DNA from: Mammaliicoccus sciuri
GTDB taxonomy: Bacteria > Bacillota > Bacilli > Staphylococcales > Staphylococcaceae
Direction of reading: 5' to 3'
Length of the DNA: 64,000 nucleotides
NCBI RefSeq assembly: GCF_025561425.1
Contig: NZ_CP094824.1
Location: forward strand, 1,302,001-1,366,000
How positions within the stretch are numbered: the first letter of the stretch is position 1; each line of letters begins with the position of its first letter. A program made the position numbers and the translations under genes. Shown here piece after piece: positions 11,610-23,886 of the stretch. The notes under the pieces were generated by a model that saw only the letters and a list, made by a program, of their open reading frames with translations, was not told where the DNA came from and ran no database searches.

Positions 11610-12875
11610 ATGATTAATATACCACGTGGTACACAAGATTTATTACCAAAAGATACTTATAAATGGCAATACATTGAGAACAAATTACATGAGTTAATGA
11701 AAATATATAATTATAAAGAAATTAGAACACCAATATTTGAAAGTACTGAACTTTTTAGTAGAGGTGTAGGTGATTCAACAGATGTTGTACAAAAAGAAAT
11801 GTACACATTTAAAGATAAAGGTGATAGAAGCATTACATTAAGACCTGAAGGCACTGCAGGTGTTGTTAGAAGTTACATCGAAAACAAAATGCAAGGTGAA
11901 CCGAATCAACCTGTTAAGCTTTATTACAATGGTCCAATGTTCCGATATGAAAGAAAACAAAAAGGGCGTTATCGTCAATTTGTTCAATTCGGTGTAGAAG
12001 CGATAGGATCAGAAAATCCTGCAATTGATGTTGAAATTATTTCAATGCTCGTACACATTTACAAATCTTTCGGATTAAAAGACTTAAAATTAGTCATCAA
12101 TAGTATTGGTGATGCAGAATCAAGAGCTGATTACACGAAAGCATTACAAGCGCACTTTGAACCAGTAATTGATACTTTCTGTAGCGATTGTCAAAGTCGA
12201 TTACACACAAATCCAATGCGTATATTGGATTGTAAAGTAGACCGTGATAAAGAAGCCGTTAAAAATGCGCCTAAAATTACGGAATATTTAAATGATTATT
12301 CTAAACAATATTTTGAAGAGGTAAAAAGTTTATTAGACGAACTTGGTATCGAGTATGAAATAGATACGAATTTAGTGCGTGGTTTAGATTATTATACACA
12401 CACAGCATTCGAAGTAATGAGTAACGCTGAAGGATTCGGCGCTATTACAACTTTATGTGGTGGCGGTAGATATAACGGCTTACTAGAATTACTTGATGGT
12501 CCTAAAGAAACAGGTATTGGTTTCGCATTGAGTATTGAACGTTTGTTACTAGCGCTTGAAGCTGAAGGTATTGAAATCGAAGAAGAAGATACAATCGACT
12601 TATTTATTGCGACAATGGGTGAAGAAGCGGATAGATTGTCAGTACAATTAATCAATCAATTAAGAATGGCTGGTATTAGTTGTGATAAAGACTATTTACA
12701 ACGTAAATTAAAAGGTCAAATGAAACAAGCCGATAGATTAAATGCGAGATATACGATTGTATTAGGTGAAAATGAATTAGAAAAACAAGAAGTGGAAGTT
12801 AAGAATATGGAAACTGGTGAAAAGACACTTGTTTCGTTATCAGAATTAGAGAATTATTTAAAGGTGGAATCATAA
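11610..12875 (+). CDS. hisS: Histidyl-tRNA synthetase
   Basis: HisS charges tRNA-His. At 421 residues it is a class II synthetase with motif 1 near the N-terminus (IPRGTQDLL), motif 2 ([14 protein letters not shown]), the histidine-binding segments LVRGLDYYT and GGGRYNGL, and motif 3 [12 protein letters not shown]. The start at 11610 follows AAAGGAGG; the longer frame from 11562 begins inside the T-box terminator and is not used. Its stop overlaps the aspS ATG by one base. Confidence 0.97.
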   Translation: MINIPRGTQDLLPKDTYKWQYIENKLHELMKIYNYKEIRTPIFESTELFSRGVGDSTDVVQKEMYTFKDKGDRSITLRPEGTAGVVRSYIENKMQGEPNQPVKLYYNGPMFRYERKQKGRYRQFVQFGVEAIGSENPAIDVEIISMLVHIYKSFGLKDLKLVINSIGDAESRADYTKALQAHFEPVIDTFCSDCQSRLHTNPMRILDCKVDRDKEAVKNAPKITEYLNDYSKQYFEEVKSLLDELGIEYEIDTNLVRGLDYYTHTAFEVMSNAEGFGAITTLCGGGRYNGLLELLDGPKETGIGFALSIERLLLALEAEGIEIEEEDTIDLFIATMGEEADRLSVQLINQLRMAGISCDKDYLQRKLKGQMKQADRLNARYTIVLGENELEKQEVEVKNMETGEKTLVSLSELENYLKVES

Positions 12876-14647
12876 TGGAAAAAAGAACAACATATGCTGG
12901 TAAAATAACTGAAGAATATATTGGTCAAACCGTTACTTTAAATGGTTGGGTACAAAAAAGACGTGACTTAGGTGGTTTAATATTTGTTGATTTACGTGAC
13001 CGCGAAGGCATTGTACAAATCGTTTTTAACCCAGACTTCTCTCAAGAAGCTTTAAGTGTTGCTGAGAAAATCCGTTCTGAATACGTCATTCAAGTTAAAG
13101 GCTTAGTAACTGAAAGAGATGAAAAATCAATTAATGACAAAATCAAGACTGGTAAAGTCGAAGTACAAGTTTCTGAAATTACAATTTTAAATGAATCTGA
13201 AACACCACCATTTTCTATTACAGATATGAATGATATTGACGAAAATGTACGTTTAAAATATCGTTATATCGACTTAAGAAGAGAAAGTTTAACTCAAACA
13301 TTCAAAATGAGACATCAAATTACACGTGCAGTAAGAAATTACTTAGATGAAGGTGAGTTTTACGAAGTAGAAACACCTGTATTAACTAAATCAACGCCAG
13401 AAGGTGCAAGAGACTATTTAGTACCATCTCGTGTACATGATGGAGAATTCTATGCTTTACCTCAATCTCCACAAATATTTAAACAATTATTAATGATTGG
13501 TGGATTTGATAAATACTATCAAATCGTTAAATGTTTTAGAGACGAAGATTTAAGAGCTGATAGACAACCTGAATTTACGCAAATCGATATCGAGATGAGC
13601 TTTGTCGATCAAGAAGACGTTATCAAAATGAATGAAGGTCTTATGAAACGTATCATGAAAGATGTAAAAGGTATTGATATTACAACACCATTTCCACGTA
13701 TGACATACGCTGAAGCAATGGAAAGATACGGAATTGATAAGCCAGATACAAGATTTGGTATGGAACTGATTAACTTATCAGAACTTGCTTCAAAAATGGA
13801 CTTTAAAGTGTTTAAATCTGCAGTTGAAAATGGTGGAGAAGTTAAAGCAATCGTCGTTGAAGAAGGTGCAGCTGACTACTCTAGAAAAGATATCGACCAA
13901 TTACAATCATTTGCAAGTATTTATGGTGCTAAAGGTTTAGCGTGGGTTAAAGTAACAGACGAAGGCTTAAACGGTCCAATTAGCAAATTCTTTGATGAAG
14001 ACATTACTGCTGAGTTATTAAATCAAACTGAAGCTAAAGCTGGAGACTTAGTATTATTTGTAGCAGACAAAAAAGATGTCGTAGCAGCAAGTTTAGCGCA
14101 GTTAAGAAATAAACTTGGTAAAGATCGTGGTTTAATTGACCCAAATAAATATAATTTCTTATGGGTAACTGATTGGCCCTTATTTGAATACGATGAAGAA
14201 TCAGAACGTTACGTTGCAGCACACCATCCATTTACTGCACCTAAAAAAGAGCATGAAGCAATGCTTGAAACGGATCCAACAAATGTTGAAGCGAATGCAT
14301 ATGATATCGTTTTAAATGGTTTCGAATTAGGTGGAGGATCTATTAGAATTCATAAATCAGAACTACAAGAAAAAATGTTTAAAGCGCTTGGCTTCACTGA
14401 AGAGCAAGCACAAGAACAATTTGGATTCTTAATTGAAGCGTTCAAATATGGTGCCCCACCACATGGCGGAATTGCTTTAGGTTTAGATAGATTAGTTATG
14501 TTATTGTCAGGAAGAACAAACTTAAGAGATACAATTGCATTCCCTAAAACAGCAAGTGCCTCTTGTCTATTAACAGATGCGCCAAGTGAAGTATCTAACA
14601 GTCAGTTACATGAATTACATTTGCAACTTGATTTAGATGAAAAATAA
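12875..14647 (+). CDS. aspS: Aspartyl-tRNA synthetase
   Basis: AspS charges tRNA-Asp. At 590 residues it has the bacterial length: an N-terminal anticodon-binding OB fold ([18 protein letters not shown]), motif 2 ([16 protein letters not shown]), a bacterial GAD insertion in the middle, and motif 3 GLDRLVMLL. It is translationally coupled to hisS and shares its T-box. This matches a leader that may also read the aspartate/asparagine branch. Confidence 0.97.
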   Translation: MEKRTTYAGKITEEYIGQTVTLNGWVQKRRDLGGLIFVDLRDREGIVQIVFNPDFSQEALSVAEKIRSEYVIQVKGLVTERDEKSINDKIKTGKVEVQVSEITILNESETPPFSITDMNDIDENVRLKYRYIDLRRESLTQTFKMRHQITRAVRNYLDEGEFYEVETPVLTKSTPEGARDYLVPSRVHDGEFYALPQSPQIFKQLLMIGGFDKYYQIVKCFRDEDLRADRQPEFTQIDIEMSFVDQEDVIKMNEGLMKRIMKDVKGIDITTPFPRMTYAEAMERYGIDKPDTRFGMELINLSELASKMDFKVFKSAVENGGEVKAIVVEEGAADYSRKDIDQLQSFASIYGAKGLAWVKVTDEGLNGPISKFFDEDITAELLNQTEAKAGDLVLFVADKKDVVAASLAQLRNKLGKDRGLIDPNKYNFLWVTDWPLFEYDEESERYVAAHHPFTAPKKEHEAMLETDPTNVEANAYDIVLNGFELGGGSIRIHKSELQEKMFKALGFTEEQAQEQFGFLIEAFKYGAPPHGGIALGLDRLVMLLSGRTNLRDTIAFPKTASASCLLTDAPSEVSNSQLHELHLQLDLDEK

Positions 14648-14663
14648 TTAAAAGTATAAATAC

Positions 14664-14932
14664 TTGTTATTTAGAAGAATTATGATAAAATAAATTTATA
14701 AGGTAGTCATCTGAAGTGTTCGTAATAAGCTTTTTATATTTTGACCTAACACTTTTGATCAAGGGAGCCTAATTGGTTTTCTTAATAGCGCATACGCCTC
14801 GAAAGGAGGACATGCAAAATAAGAAACAGGGCACCCACCTGTATATAGCAGGCCAAAATGATCTAGCACTAAATATTACGGCACAATTGGATTCTATCGG
14901 TACGCAAGACTTTATGTCTTGCGTATTTTTGT
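14664..14932 (+). ncRNA. ssrS: 6S RNA with promoter and terminator
   Basis: 6S RNA mimics an open promoter and binds sigma-A RNA polymerase. The interval is non-coding and structured. A promoter-like pair TTGTTA (14664-14669) and TAAAAT (14686-14691) with 16-bp spacing starts it, so the RNA begins near 14699. AAGTGTT pairs with AACACTT across an AT-rich loop, and CCTC-GAAA-GGAGG forms a hairpin. A 9-bp terminator stem (14902-14910 with 14916-14924) and T-run end it. The call rests mainly on position: aspS-6S-tcdA is the known B. subtilis bsrA and staphylococcal location. Confidence 0.8.
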
Positions 14933-14947
14933 GTAAAGGAGTAAATA

Positions 14948-15718
14948 ATGATGAAGCATCAATTTTCAAGAAATGAATTAGCGATTGGTAAAGAAGGCTT
15001 AGATTTATTAAAAAGTAAAACTGTAGTTGTCCTTGGCGTAGGTGGTGTAGGTTCATTTGCTGCTGAAGCACTAGCGAGAACTAATATTGGTCATATCATA
15101 TTAATAGATAAAGATGATGTAGATATCACAAATGTAAATAGACAATTACATGCATTAACAACAACAATAGGTCAATCTAAAGTGGATTTAATGGAAGAGC
15201 GTATTAAATTAATTAATCCTGATTGTAAAGTCACTTCATTGCATATGTTCTATACTGAAGAAACTTACGAAGCTTTATTTAATGAATACGACATTGATTA
15301 TTTTGTAGATGCTAGTGATACAATCATGTATAAAGTTCATCTTATGAAAGAATGTTTGGAAAGAGGTATTAACGTTATCTCTAGTATGGGTGCTGCAAAC
15401 AAAACAGACCCTACTAAATTTGAAATAGCTGATATTTCTAAAACACATACAGATCCTATGGCGAAAATTATACGTCTGAAATTACGAAAAATGGGCATTC
15501 ATAAAGGTATTAATGTAGTATTTAGTGATGAAAGTCCTATTATGATAAGAGAAGATGTAAAAGAAGTTGTAGGCGATAAAAACGCTAAAGTTAGAAAGGC
15601 ACAAATGCCACCTTCATCAAATGCTTTTGTACCAAGTGTTGTTGGTTTAATTTGTGCGAGTTATGTTGTTAATGATATTTTGAAAGATATCCCAGTAAAA
15701 AGAATCAAAGATAAATAA
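14948..15718 (+). CDS. tcdA: tRNA threonylcarbamoyladenosine dehydratase
   Basis: TcdA cyclises t6A37 of tRNA to the hydantoin form ct6A using ATP. The product is 256 residues and belongs to the E1/ThiF/MoeB fold. The nucleotide loop VLGVGGVGSFAAEALART lies near residues 26-43, and DVDITNVNRQ is the usual substrate/ATP region. AAAGGAG sits ahead of two adjacent ATG codons (14948, 14951); either could be used. It ends at a bidirectional terminator shared with rarA. Confidence 0.93.
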   Translation: MMKHQFSRNELAIGKEGLDLLKSKTVVVLGVGGVGSFAAEALARTNIGHIILIDKDDVDITNVNRQLHALTTTIGQSKVDLMEERIKLINPDCKVTSLHMFYTEETYEALFNEYDIDYFVDASDTIMYKVHLMKECLERGINVISSMGAANKTDPTKFEIADISKTHTDPMAKIIRLKLRKMGIHKGINVVFSDESPIMIREDVKEVVGDKNAKVRKAQMPPSSNAFVPSVVGLICASYVVNDILKDIPVKRIKDK

Positions 15719-15735
15719 AGAGCAGCTTTGATAAT

Positions 15736-15769
15736 AAAAATGAGACTGGATACGTCCAGTCTCATTTTT
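15736..15769. terminator. Bidirectional terminator between tcdA and rarA
   Basis: A 15-bp perfect stem AAAAATGAGACTGGA around a TACG loop has a T-run on both strands. It overlaps the rarA stop codon. Confidence 0.88.
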
Positions 15770-17024
15770 TTATGTTGCGATATATTTCTGCTAATTTTTG
15801 TTCAGATTTAGATGTGAGTTTAGGTTGATAATATTGTTTGCCTTTTAAAGTATCAGGTAAATATTGTTGTTCAACATATCCATTTTCATAGTTATGTGGG
15901 TATTTATAACCAATTGCATTTCCTAAATCTTTTGCACCTTGATAGTGTCCATCTTTCAAATGTTTCGGAACTAACCCAGCTTTACCTTTTCTGATGTCTG
16001 ATAGAGCTTCATCAATAGATACAATAGCTGAATTAGATTTAGGTGATAAGCATAGCTCGATGACCGCTTGGCTTAATGGTATACGTGCTTCTGGAAAGCC
16101 GAGGCGTTCACTCGCTTCAATAGCTGATAATGTTCTAGCTGCAGCACCCGGAGAAGCTAAACCGATATCTTCGTAGCTAATCACAAGAAGGCGTCTTGCA
16201 ATAGTAGGTAAATCTCCCGCTTCAATTAATCTAGCTAAATAATGAAGTGCTGCATCGACATCACTACCTCTAATAGATTTTTGAAATGCACTCATAACAT
16301 CATAGTGTTGATCGCCATCTTTATCGTGTTGGAAAGCATTCTTTTGAATACAAACTTTTGCATCTTCAATTGTGACGTGACGTTTATCATCTTGAACATC
16401 AGCACTGAGTACAGCGAGTTCTAGCGCATTTAATGCACTTCTCACATCACCGTAACTTGCTTTTGCGAAATATTCTAAAGCGTCTTTGTCTACGATAGGG
16501 GCATATGAGGCTAAGCCATTTTCTTCATCTTCAATCGCTCTTTTTAAAGCAATGATGATATCATCTTCATTAAGAGGGTAAAGTTCAAAGATTTGCGTTC
16601 TGCTTCGTATAGCTGGATTGATAGCATGGTATGGGTTTGACGTCGTTGCGCCAATAAGAACAATTTTGCCTGATTCTAAATGAGGTAATAAGAAATCTTG
16701 TTTTGCTTTATCTAAGCGATGAATTTCGTCTAGTAAAAGTATAACTTGTCCAGACATTTTGGCTTCTTCAACGACAAGTTGCATATCTTTTTTAGTGTTA
16801 GTGACAGCATTAAGTTGTCTAAATTTATATTGAGTACTCCCGGCAATGGCTTGGGCGATACTCGTTTTTCCAATTCCCGGAGGTCCATAAAAAATCATAG
16901 AAGTTAACTTTTTAGTGTTAACCATTCTTCTAATAATGGCTTTCGGACCAACTAAGTGTTCTTGGCTTATAACATCATCTATCGTTTGAGGACGCATTCT
17001 ATAAGCTAATGGTTCGTTTTTCAT
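15762..17024 (-). CDS. rarA: Replication-associated recombination protein RarA (MgsA) AAA+ ATPase
   Basis: RarA is a clamp-loader-like AAA+ ATPase that acts at stalled replication forks. The product is 420 residues. Walker A GPPGIGKTS and Walker B LLLDEIHRL are present. The arginine-finger region ATTSNPYHAINPAIRSR and the C-terminal tetramerisation domain with YPHNYENGYVEQQY also match the family. It is convergent with tcdA and divergent from cymR, with about 90 bp between the two starts. Confidence 0.94.
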   Translation of the reverse strand: MKNEPLAYRMRPQTIDDVISQEHLVGPKAIIRRMVNTKKLTSMIFYGPPGIGKTSIAQAIAGSTQYKFRQLNAVTNTKKDMQLVVEEAKMSGQVILLLDEIHRLDKAKQDFLLPHLESGKIVLIGATTSNPYHAINPAIRSRTQIFELYPLNEDDIIIALKRAIEDEENGLASYAPIVDKDALEYFAKASYGDVRSALNALELAVLSADVQDDKRHVTIEDAKVCIQKNAFQHDKDGDQHYDVMSAFQKSIRGSDVDAALHYLARLIEAGDLPTIARRLLVISYEDIGLASPGAAARTLSAIEASERLGFPEARIPLSQAVIELCLSPKSNSAIVSIDEALSDIRKGKAGLVPKHLKDGHYQGAKDLGNAIGYKYPHNYENGYVEQQYLPDTLKGKQYYQPKLTSKSEQKLAEIYRNIKK

Positions 17025-17114
17025 TTGGAATCAACCTTTCTAATTACTCAAAGTGTACAAAAAATGATAAAATGAATTAATAATATTTTTTTTAGAAAAT
17101 AAGAGGTGTAGTAC

Positions 17115-17534
17115 ATGAAAATTTCTACTAAAGGACGATACGGCTTAACACTTATGATATCGTTGACTAAGCGTTATGGTCAAGGATGTACATCTTTAAA
17201 GTCAATCGCTGAAGAAAACAATTTAAGTGATTTATATTTAGAACAATTAGTAGGACCACTACGTAATGCTGGTCTTATTAAAAGTGTAAGAGGTGCCAAA
17301 GGGGGCTATCAATTACAAAAAGCACCATCAGAAATTACAGCTGGTGATGTGATTAGATTGTTAGAAGGGCCAATTACACCTGTTGAAGGTATAGAAGACG
17401 AGCCACCTGCACAACAACAATTATGGATTCGTATTAGAGACGCGGTAAAAGAAGTTCTAGATAATACAACACTAGAATACTTAGCAAATTATACAAATGA
17501 AGATGAACTAGAAGGCTATATGTTCTATATCTAG
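17115..17534 (+). CDS. cymR: Rrf2-family cysteine metabolism repressor CymR
   Basis: CymR is the master repressor of cysteine and sulfur uptake genes and works in complex with the O-acetylserine lyase CysK. The 139-residue protein has the Rrf2 winged helix (MKISTKGRYGLTLM, then the recognition segment SDLYLEQLVGPLRNAGL) and the C-terminal ending LEGYMFYI seen in staphylococcal CymR. It lacks the Fe-S cysteine cluster of IscR; the only Cys is at residue 25 (GCTSL). It starts behind AGAGGTG. iscS and mnmA lie a few kb downstream. Confidence 0.93.
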   Translation: MKISTKGRYGLTLMISLTKRYGQGCTSLKSIAEENNLSDLYLEQLVGPLRNAGLIKSVRGAKGGYQLQKAPSEITAGDVIRLLEGPITPVEGIEDEPPAQQQLWIRIRDAVKEVLDNTTLEYLANYTNEDELEGYMFYI

Positions 17535-17545
17535 TTCACAAATTA

Positions 17546-17598
17546 AATAAGAAAGCAATTTTCAAGACGAATATTGAAGATTGCTTTCTTATTTTTTA
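17546..17598 (+). terminator. Intrinsic terminator after cymR
   Basis: AATAAGAAAGCAA pairs with TTGCTTTCTTATT, with an inner TTCAA/TTGAA stem, and is followed by a T-run. Confidence 0.85.
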
Positions 17599-17616
17599 TT
17601 TCTTAACTGTATGGAG

Positions 17617-17667
17617 TTCATGCCTAACTGCACAAAATATTTCTTTATTTTAACAGTTAAGCATGAA
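17617..17667. repeat. Inverted repeat upstream of the protease gene
   Basis: TTCATGCCTAACTG (17617-17630) and CAGTTAAGCATGAA (17654-17667) match as a 14-bp inverted repeat with one mismatch around a 23-bp AT-rich spacer. No T-run follows. It could be an operator for the protease gene or a scar; its function is unknown. Confidence 0.4.
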
Positions 17668-17749
17668 TATGTGTTAAGTAGTGTAATATTCTCCTTCGAG
17701 GTTATTTTCATATTAAGATAGTTGTACACTACAACAAAGGGGAGAGTAT

Positions 17750-18485
17750 ATGAAAAATTTAAAACGATACATATTAAGTGTAGTAGCAGTTTTATTATTA
17801 AGTTTCATTGCATTACCGTTTTGAAGTTAACGCAAAGACAGATGGTCCGTCATCAAGAGTTATATTACCGAAAAATGATCGTACACAAATTACGAATACA
17901 ACATCTGCACATTATCAATCGATTGCATTCGCTGATATCGGAGGTACATCAATTGCGTCAGGTGTAGTTGTCGGTAAAAATACCGTTCTTACAAATAAAC
18001 ACGTTGTAGATGCAACTAATGGTGATGCTTCTGTATTAAAATTCTCACCATCAGCAAATGGCAATGGTAATTTTCCAGTAGGAACATTTACAGCAACTGA
18101 TTACAAAGTAGCACCAGGCGGTGAAGATTTAGTAGTCGTTACAGTCGGTAAAAATAGTAAAGGTCAATCTATTGGTGACGCTGTTCAATCAGCGACAATA
18201 GCAGATACATCTTCAGTTAAAAAAGATGATAACATCACAGTAACAGGTTATCCAGGAGATAAACCTATTGCCACATTATGGGAAAGTAAAGGTAATGTGT
18301 TATCTGCTTCAGGTAGTAACATATCTTACGACTTAAGTACTTATGGTGGTAATTCAGGTTCACCAATCTTTAATGCAAATAACCAAGTTATTGGTTTACA
18401 TTATGGTGGCGTACCAAATAGCCATAACAGTGGCGTATTATTTAACAGCAACGTTCAACAATTTATACAAAGTAATTTAAAATAA
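17750..18485 (+). pseudogene. Secreted V8/Spl-type serine protease, frameshifted in the signal peptide
   Basis: The gene encodes a chymotrypsin-fold (S1B) extracellular protease related to staphylococcal Spl proteases and glutamyl endopeptidase. The triad is intact: His in TNKHVV (codon at 18000), Asp in GEDLVVV (18126), Ser in GGNSGSP (18354). The natural start, ATG 17750, follows GGGGAG. It encodes a signal peptide of about 24 residues but stops at TGA 17822. The mature part is in the next frame. Removing one T from the TTTT tract at 17819-17822 would join them as ...ALPFEVNAKTDGP. A TTG at 17808 could start the mature domain but without a signal peptide. A terminator follows. Confidence 0.88.
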
Positions 18486-18489
18486 AAAA

Positions 18490-18533
18490 ACGATCATAAA
18501 GTGATGATTCATCACTTTATGATCATTTTTTTT
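18490..18533. terminator. Bidirectional terminator between protease gene and LLM oxidoreductase gene
   Basis: A 15-bp perfect stem (18492-18506 with 18510-18524) has an ATT loop and T-runs on both strands. Confidence 0.88.
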
Positions 18534-19542
18534 ATGCTTCCCCGTATACATCATCTACAATTTTCTTGAATGATTCATATGATTGATATTGTTTATCTAA
18601 ATCATAAATATAGCTCACCGCCATAATTTCATCTACATTGTATTTGTTTTGGAAATCTATTAATTGTTGTTTTACAGTTTCTTCACTACCTATGAAAGAA
18701 GTGTTTGTTTTAGATTGCGCCATATATTTTTCTTGTGGTGACCAAATGTTTTCAAGTTGATCAGTAGGAGGTTGTAATGGCATGCGCGCATTTCTTACAA
18801 TGCTTAAGAACATTAAGTGCATTGTTGAAGATAAATATGTCGCTTCTTCATCTGTTTCACCAACAATAACATTTAAACAAACGGTCATGTAAGGCTCATC
18901 TAAATACTCTGATGGCTCAAATAAGTCTCTATATATTTCGATTGCTTGAGCCATTTGATCTGGTGCAAAGTGTGCTGCGAAGACGTATGGTAAACCTAAT
19001 CGAGCAGCTAAATGTGCAGAGTCCGTTGAAGATCCTAACACATAAATCGGAATGTTTGTATTTACACCTGGATATGGTCTTACATATGATTGTTGTTCTT
19101 CAGGACCAAAATATTGTAGTAATTGTTTAATATCGTCACCAAATGTATATACACCTTTATGTGAATCTCTTCTTAGTGCAGAAGCGGTCATCATATCTGT
19201 ACCTGGTGCACGTCCTAAGCCAAGATTTAATCGATTAGGAAACATTGTAGCCATTGTTCCAAATTGCTCAGCAACAATAAGAGGTGCATGGCTAGGTAAC
19301 ATGATACCACCAGAACCTACTTGTATAGACTCTGTATGTTCAAGTGTATGTTGAATGAGTAAAGCAGTTGCAGAACTTACTAAATTTGGTGCATTATGAT
19401 GTTCTGCAATCCAGTAACGTTCATAGCCTAATTTTTCTACATTTTGAGCAAGTGATACCATATTCTTAATGGCATCTTGTTCCGTTTCACCTTTTCTAAG
19501 TGGAACTAGATTTAATGCAGAAACTGGGAAATTTGATTTCAT
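18532..19542 (-). CDS. Luciferase-like (LLM class) flavin-dependent oxidoreductase
   Basis: The 336-residue protein has the bacterial luciferase fold: RYWIAEHHN near residue 41, GSGGIMLPSHAPLIVAEQFGT, and LNLGLGRAPG. This subgroup (MsnO8-like) is widespread in staphylococci. The true substrate is unknown, so I give no symbol. It is transcribed toward the protease gene and diverges from the sal leader. The start at 19542 has AGGAGCG upstream. In Mammaliicoccus this neighbourhood hosts the sal gene. Confidence 0.85.
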   Translation of the reverse strand: MKSNFPVSALNLVPLRKGETEQDAIKNMVSLAQNVEKLGYERYWIAEHHNAPNLVSSATALLIQHTLEHTESIQVGSGGIMLPSHAPLIVAEQFGTMATMFPNRLNLGLGRAPGTDMMTASALRRDSHKGVYTFGDDIKQLLQYFGPEEQQSYVRPYPGVNTNIPIYVLGSSTDSAHLAARLGLPYVFAAHFAPDQMAQAIEIYRDLFEPSEYLDEPYMTVCLNVIVGETDEEATYLSSTMHLMFLSIVRNARMPLQPPTDQLENIWSPQEKYMAQSKTNTSFIGSEETVKQQLIDFQNKYNVDEIMAVSYIYDLDKQYQSYESFKKIVDDVYGEA

Positions 19543-19623
19543 TTTGTGACGCTCCTTACATAATTATATATTGGAAGTATATCAACTGTATTTATGTTGT
19601 ACTATTTAATTGCTCAACAACAT

Positions 19624-19652
19624 TTGACTAATATGTAACTAAAAGTTATAAT
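19624..19652 (+). promoter_or_regulatory. Sigma-A promoter of the sal-like gene
   Basis: TTGACT (19624-19629), a 17-bp spacer and a perfect TATAAT (19647-19652) form a strong promoter. The transcript would start near 19659, about 200 bases before the sal start codon. Confidence 0.8.
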
Positions 19653-19658
19653 TAATGC

Positions 19659-19859
19659 AAAATTACAGAGAGGTGGCATCAACAATAGGCATGGATATCC
19701 AATAATTTTTTGCGCTAATAGTAAATAACGTAAAAAAACCATTGTGTTACGCAATGATGATTGGATAAGTATGTCTATAATATGATGTTGCCGTTACAAA
19801 CTGAGAATAGTGTAATGGTGCGTCTTCGTGTGTAATACATGGGTAGAGGAGGCTACATT
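19659..19859 (+). promoter_or_regulatory. Structured leader of the sal-like ABC-F gene
   Basis: The leader of about 200 nt has a Shine-Dalgarno-like GAGAGGTGG (19668-19676), a tiny open frame MDIQ (19691-19705), and nested stems: TATCCAAT 19696-19703 with ATTGGATA 19760-19767, and TTGCG 19710-19714 with CGCAA 19750-19754. A further CCGTTAC/GTAATGG stem lies at 19791-19818. The outermost stem overlaps the small frame, as in ribosome-mediated attenuators known for other ABC-F resistance genes. Function is inferred. Confidence 0.5.
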
Positions 19860-21485
19860 ATGCTATTTTTATTTGAAGAAAAGGCATTAGAAGTTGAACA
19901 TAAAGTATTAATACCCAAGTTGACTTTTTCAATAGAGGACCATGAACATTTAGCGATTGTTGGTGTTAATGGTGTTGGAAAGTCTACATTATTAAAAGTC
20001 ATTCATCAAGATCAAACAGTTGATTCAGCGATGATGCAACAGGATTTAACACCTTATTATGATTGGACTGTTATGGATTATATAATTGAATCTTATCCTG
20101 AAATCGCAAAGATTAGATTGCAACTTAATCATACAGATATGATTAATAAATATATTGAATTAGATGGATACCTTATAGAAGGTGAAATCATAACAGAAGC
20201 AAAAAAGCTCGGTATAAAAGAGGAACAACTAGAACAGAAAATTGTTACTTTAAGTGGTGGAGAACAGACAAAAGTATCATTTTTAAAAGTGAAAATGTCT
20301 AAGGCATCATTATTATTAATAGATGAACCAACAAATCATATGGATTTAGAAATGAAGGAATGGTTGAGGATAGCTTTTAAGCAAGAACAACGTGCTATAT
20401 TATTTGTCTCTCATGACCGAACATTCTTAAATGAAACACCAGATGCTATATTAGAATTGAGTCGTGATGGGGCTAAAAAATATATCGGTAAATACGATAA
20501 ATACAAACAACAAAAAGATATAGAGCATGAAACTTTAAAGCTATAGTATGAAAAGCAACAAAAAGAACAAGCGGCTATTGAAGAAACGATTAAAAAATAT
20601 AAAGCATGGTATCAAAAAGCAGTACAAAGTGCTTCTGTAAGAAACCCATATCAACAAAAACAATTAAGTAAGTTAGCGAAACGGTTTAAATCAAAAGAAC
20701 AACAATTAAATCGTAAACTTAATCAAGAGCACATCGCTAATCCACGTAAAAAAGAGAAAGCTTTCTCAATACAACATCATGATTTTAAATCACATTATTT
20801 AGTTCAATTTAATCATGTTTCGTTTGCTTATGATAATCGAAAAATATTCGAAGATGTATCATTCTATATTAAGCGATATCAAAATGTGATTATAGAAGGC
20901 AGAAATGGTACAGGTAAATCAACTTTAATCAAATTGATACTCGGTGAACTCGATCCGACTAAAGGTGATATAACTGTTCATCCTGAATTAGAAATTGGAT
21001 ATTTCTCTCAAGATTTTGAGAATTTAAATATGCACCATACTTTTTTAGATGAAATATTAGAAATTCCTGAAATGAAAGAAGCTGATGCAAGAACCATATT
21101 AGCAAGTTTTTATTTTGATAAAGATAGAATAAATGATGTTGTTGAAACGCTGTCGATGGGTGAAAAATGTAGGTTACAATTTGTGAAATTATATTTTTCA
21201 AATCCTCATATTATGATTTTAGATGAGCCAACAAACTATTTTGATATTGGCATGCAAGAAAAAATCATTCAATTAATACAATCATTTCAAGGTACGGTCC
21301 TTATTGTATCTCATGATGATTATTTTAAATCACAAATTAAAGATCAAACTTGGACGATAAAAAATTATCAAATGACGCATGAAAATGTTCAAGTTAAAGC
21401 TCCTATTAATACAGAATCTATGAAACATCAATTAAAAGAATTAGAACAATATACAGATGAAAGAAATCGTGAAACAGAGTTCTAG
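19860..21485 (+). pseudogene. sal(A): Sal(A)-like ABC-F ribosomal protection protein, interrupted by an amber codon
   Basis: ABC-F proteins of this type displace lincosamides, streptogramin A and pleuromutilins from the ribosome. Start to stop spans exactly 1626 bp (541 codons), the length I recall for sal(A). The first ATPase has GVNGVGKST, LSGGEQ and LLIDEPTNHMD. The second has GRNGTGKST, LSMGEK and MILDEPTNYFD. There is no membrane segment. One in-frame TAG at 20544-20546 (codon 229) splits the frame at the start of the interdomain linker; the sequence after it continues coherently (YEKQQKEQAAIEE). A CAG-to-TAG change is the simplest origin. The ATG at 19860 follows AGAGGAGG; an in-frame ATG at 19839 lies before that site and is not used. 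Confidence 0.85.
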
Positions 21486-21549
21486 TCTTTTCATAAAAAT
21501 GGTGCTAGACTAGAATAGGTACATTGAAAACTAAGAAAGGACGTTCAAC

Positions 21550-23800
<2,251 letters not shown>

Positions 23801-23804
23801 AATA

Positions 23805-23843
23805 TATAGACTGAGATAAATTTATGTCTCAGTCTATTTTTAT
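23805..23843 (+). terminator. Intrinsic terminator after mnmA
   Basis: TAGACTGAGA (23807-23816) pairs with TCTCAGTCTA (23827-23836) and is followed by T-rich sequence. A TATAAT near 23850 starts the next unit. Confidence 0.85.
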
Positions 23844-23886
23844 TTTTGTTATAATAGCAAGTAATGATATTTAAAGGAGTCACAAC

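Noticed and set aside
14769-15071. ORFs on both strands over the aspS-tcdA gap
   Set aside because: They fall in the 6S RNA and its terminator and have no conserved protein features.
20886-21485. Independent single-domain ABC ATPase gene
   Set aside because: It is in the same frame as the upstream half, and the sequence between is continuous ABC-F linker; only one TAG separates them.
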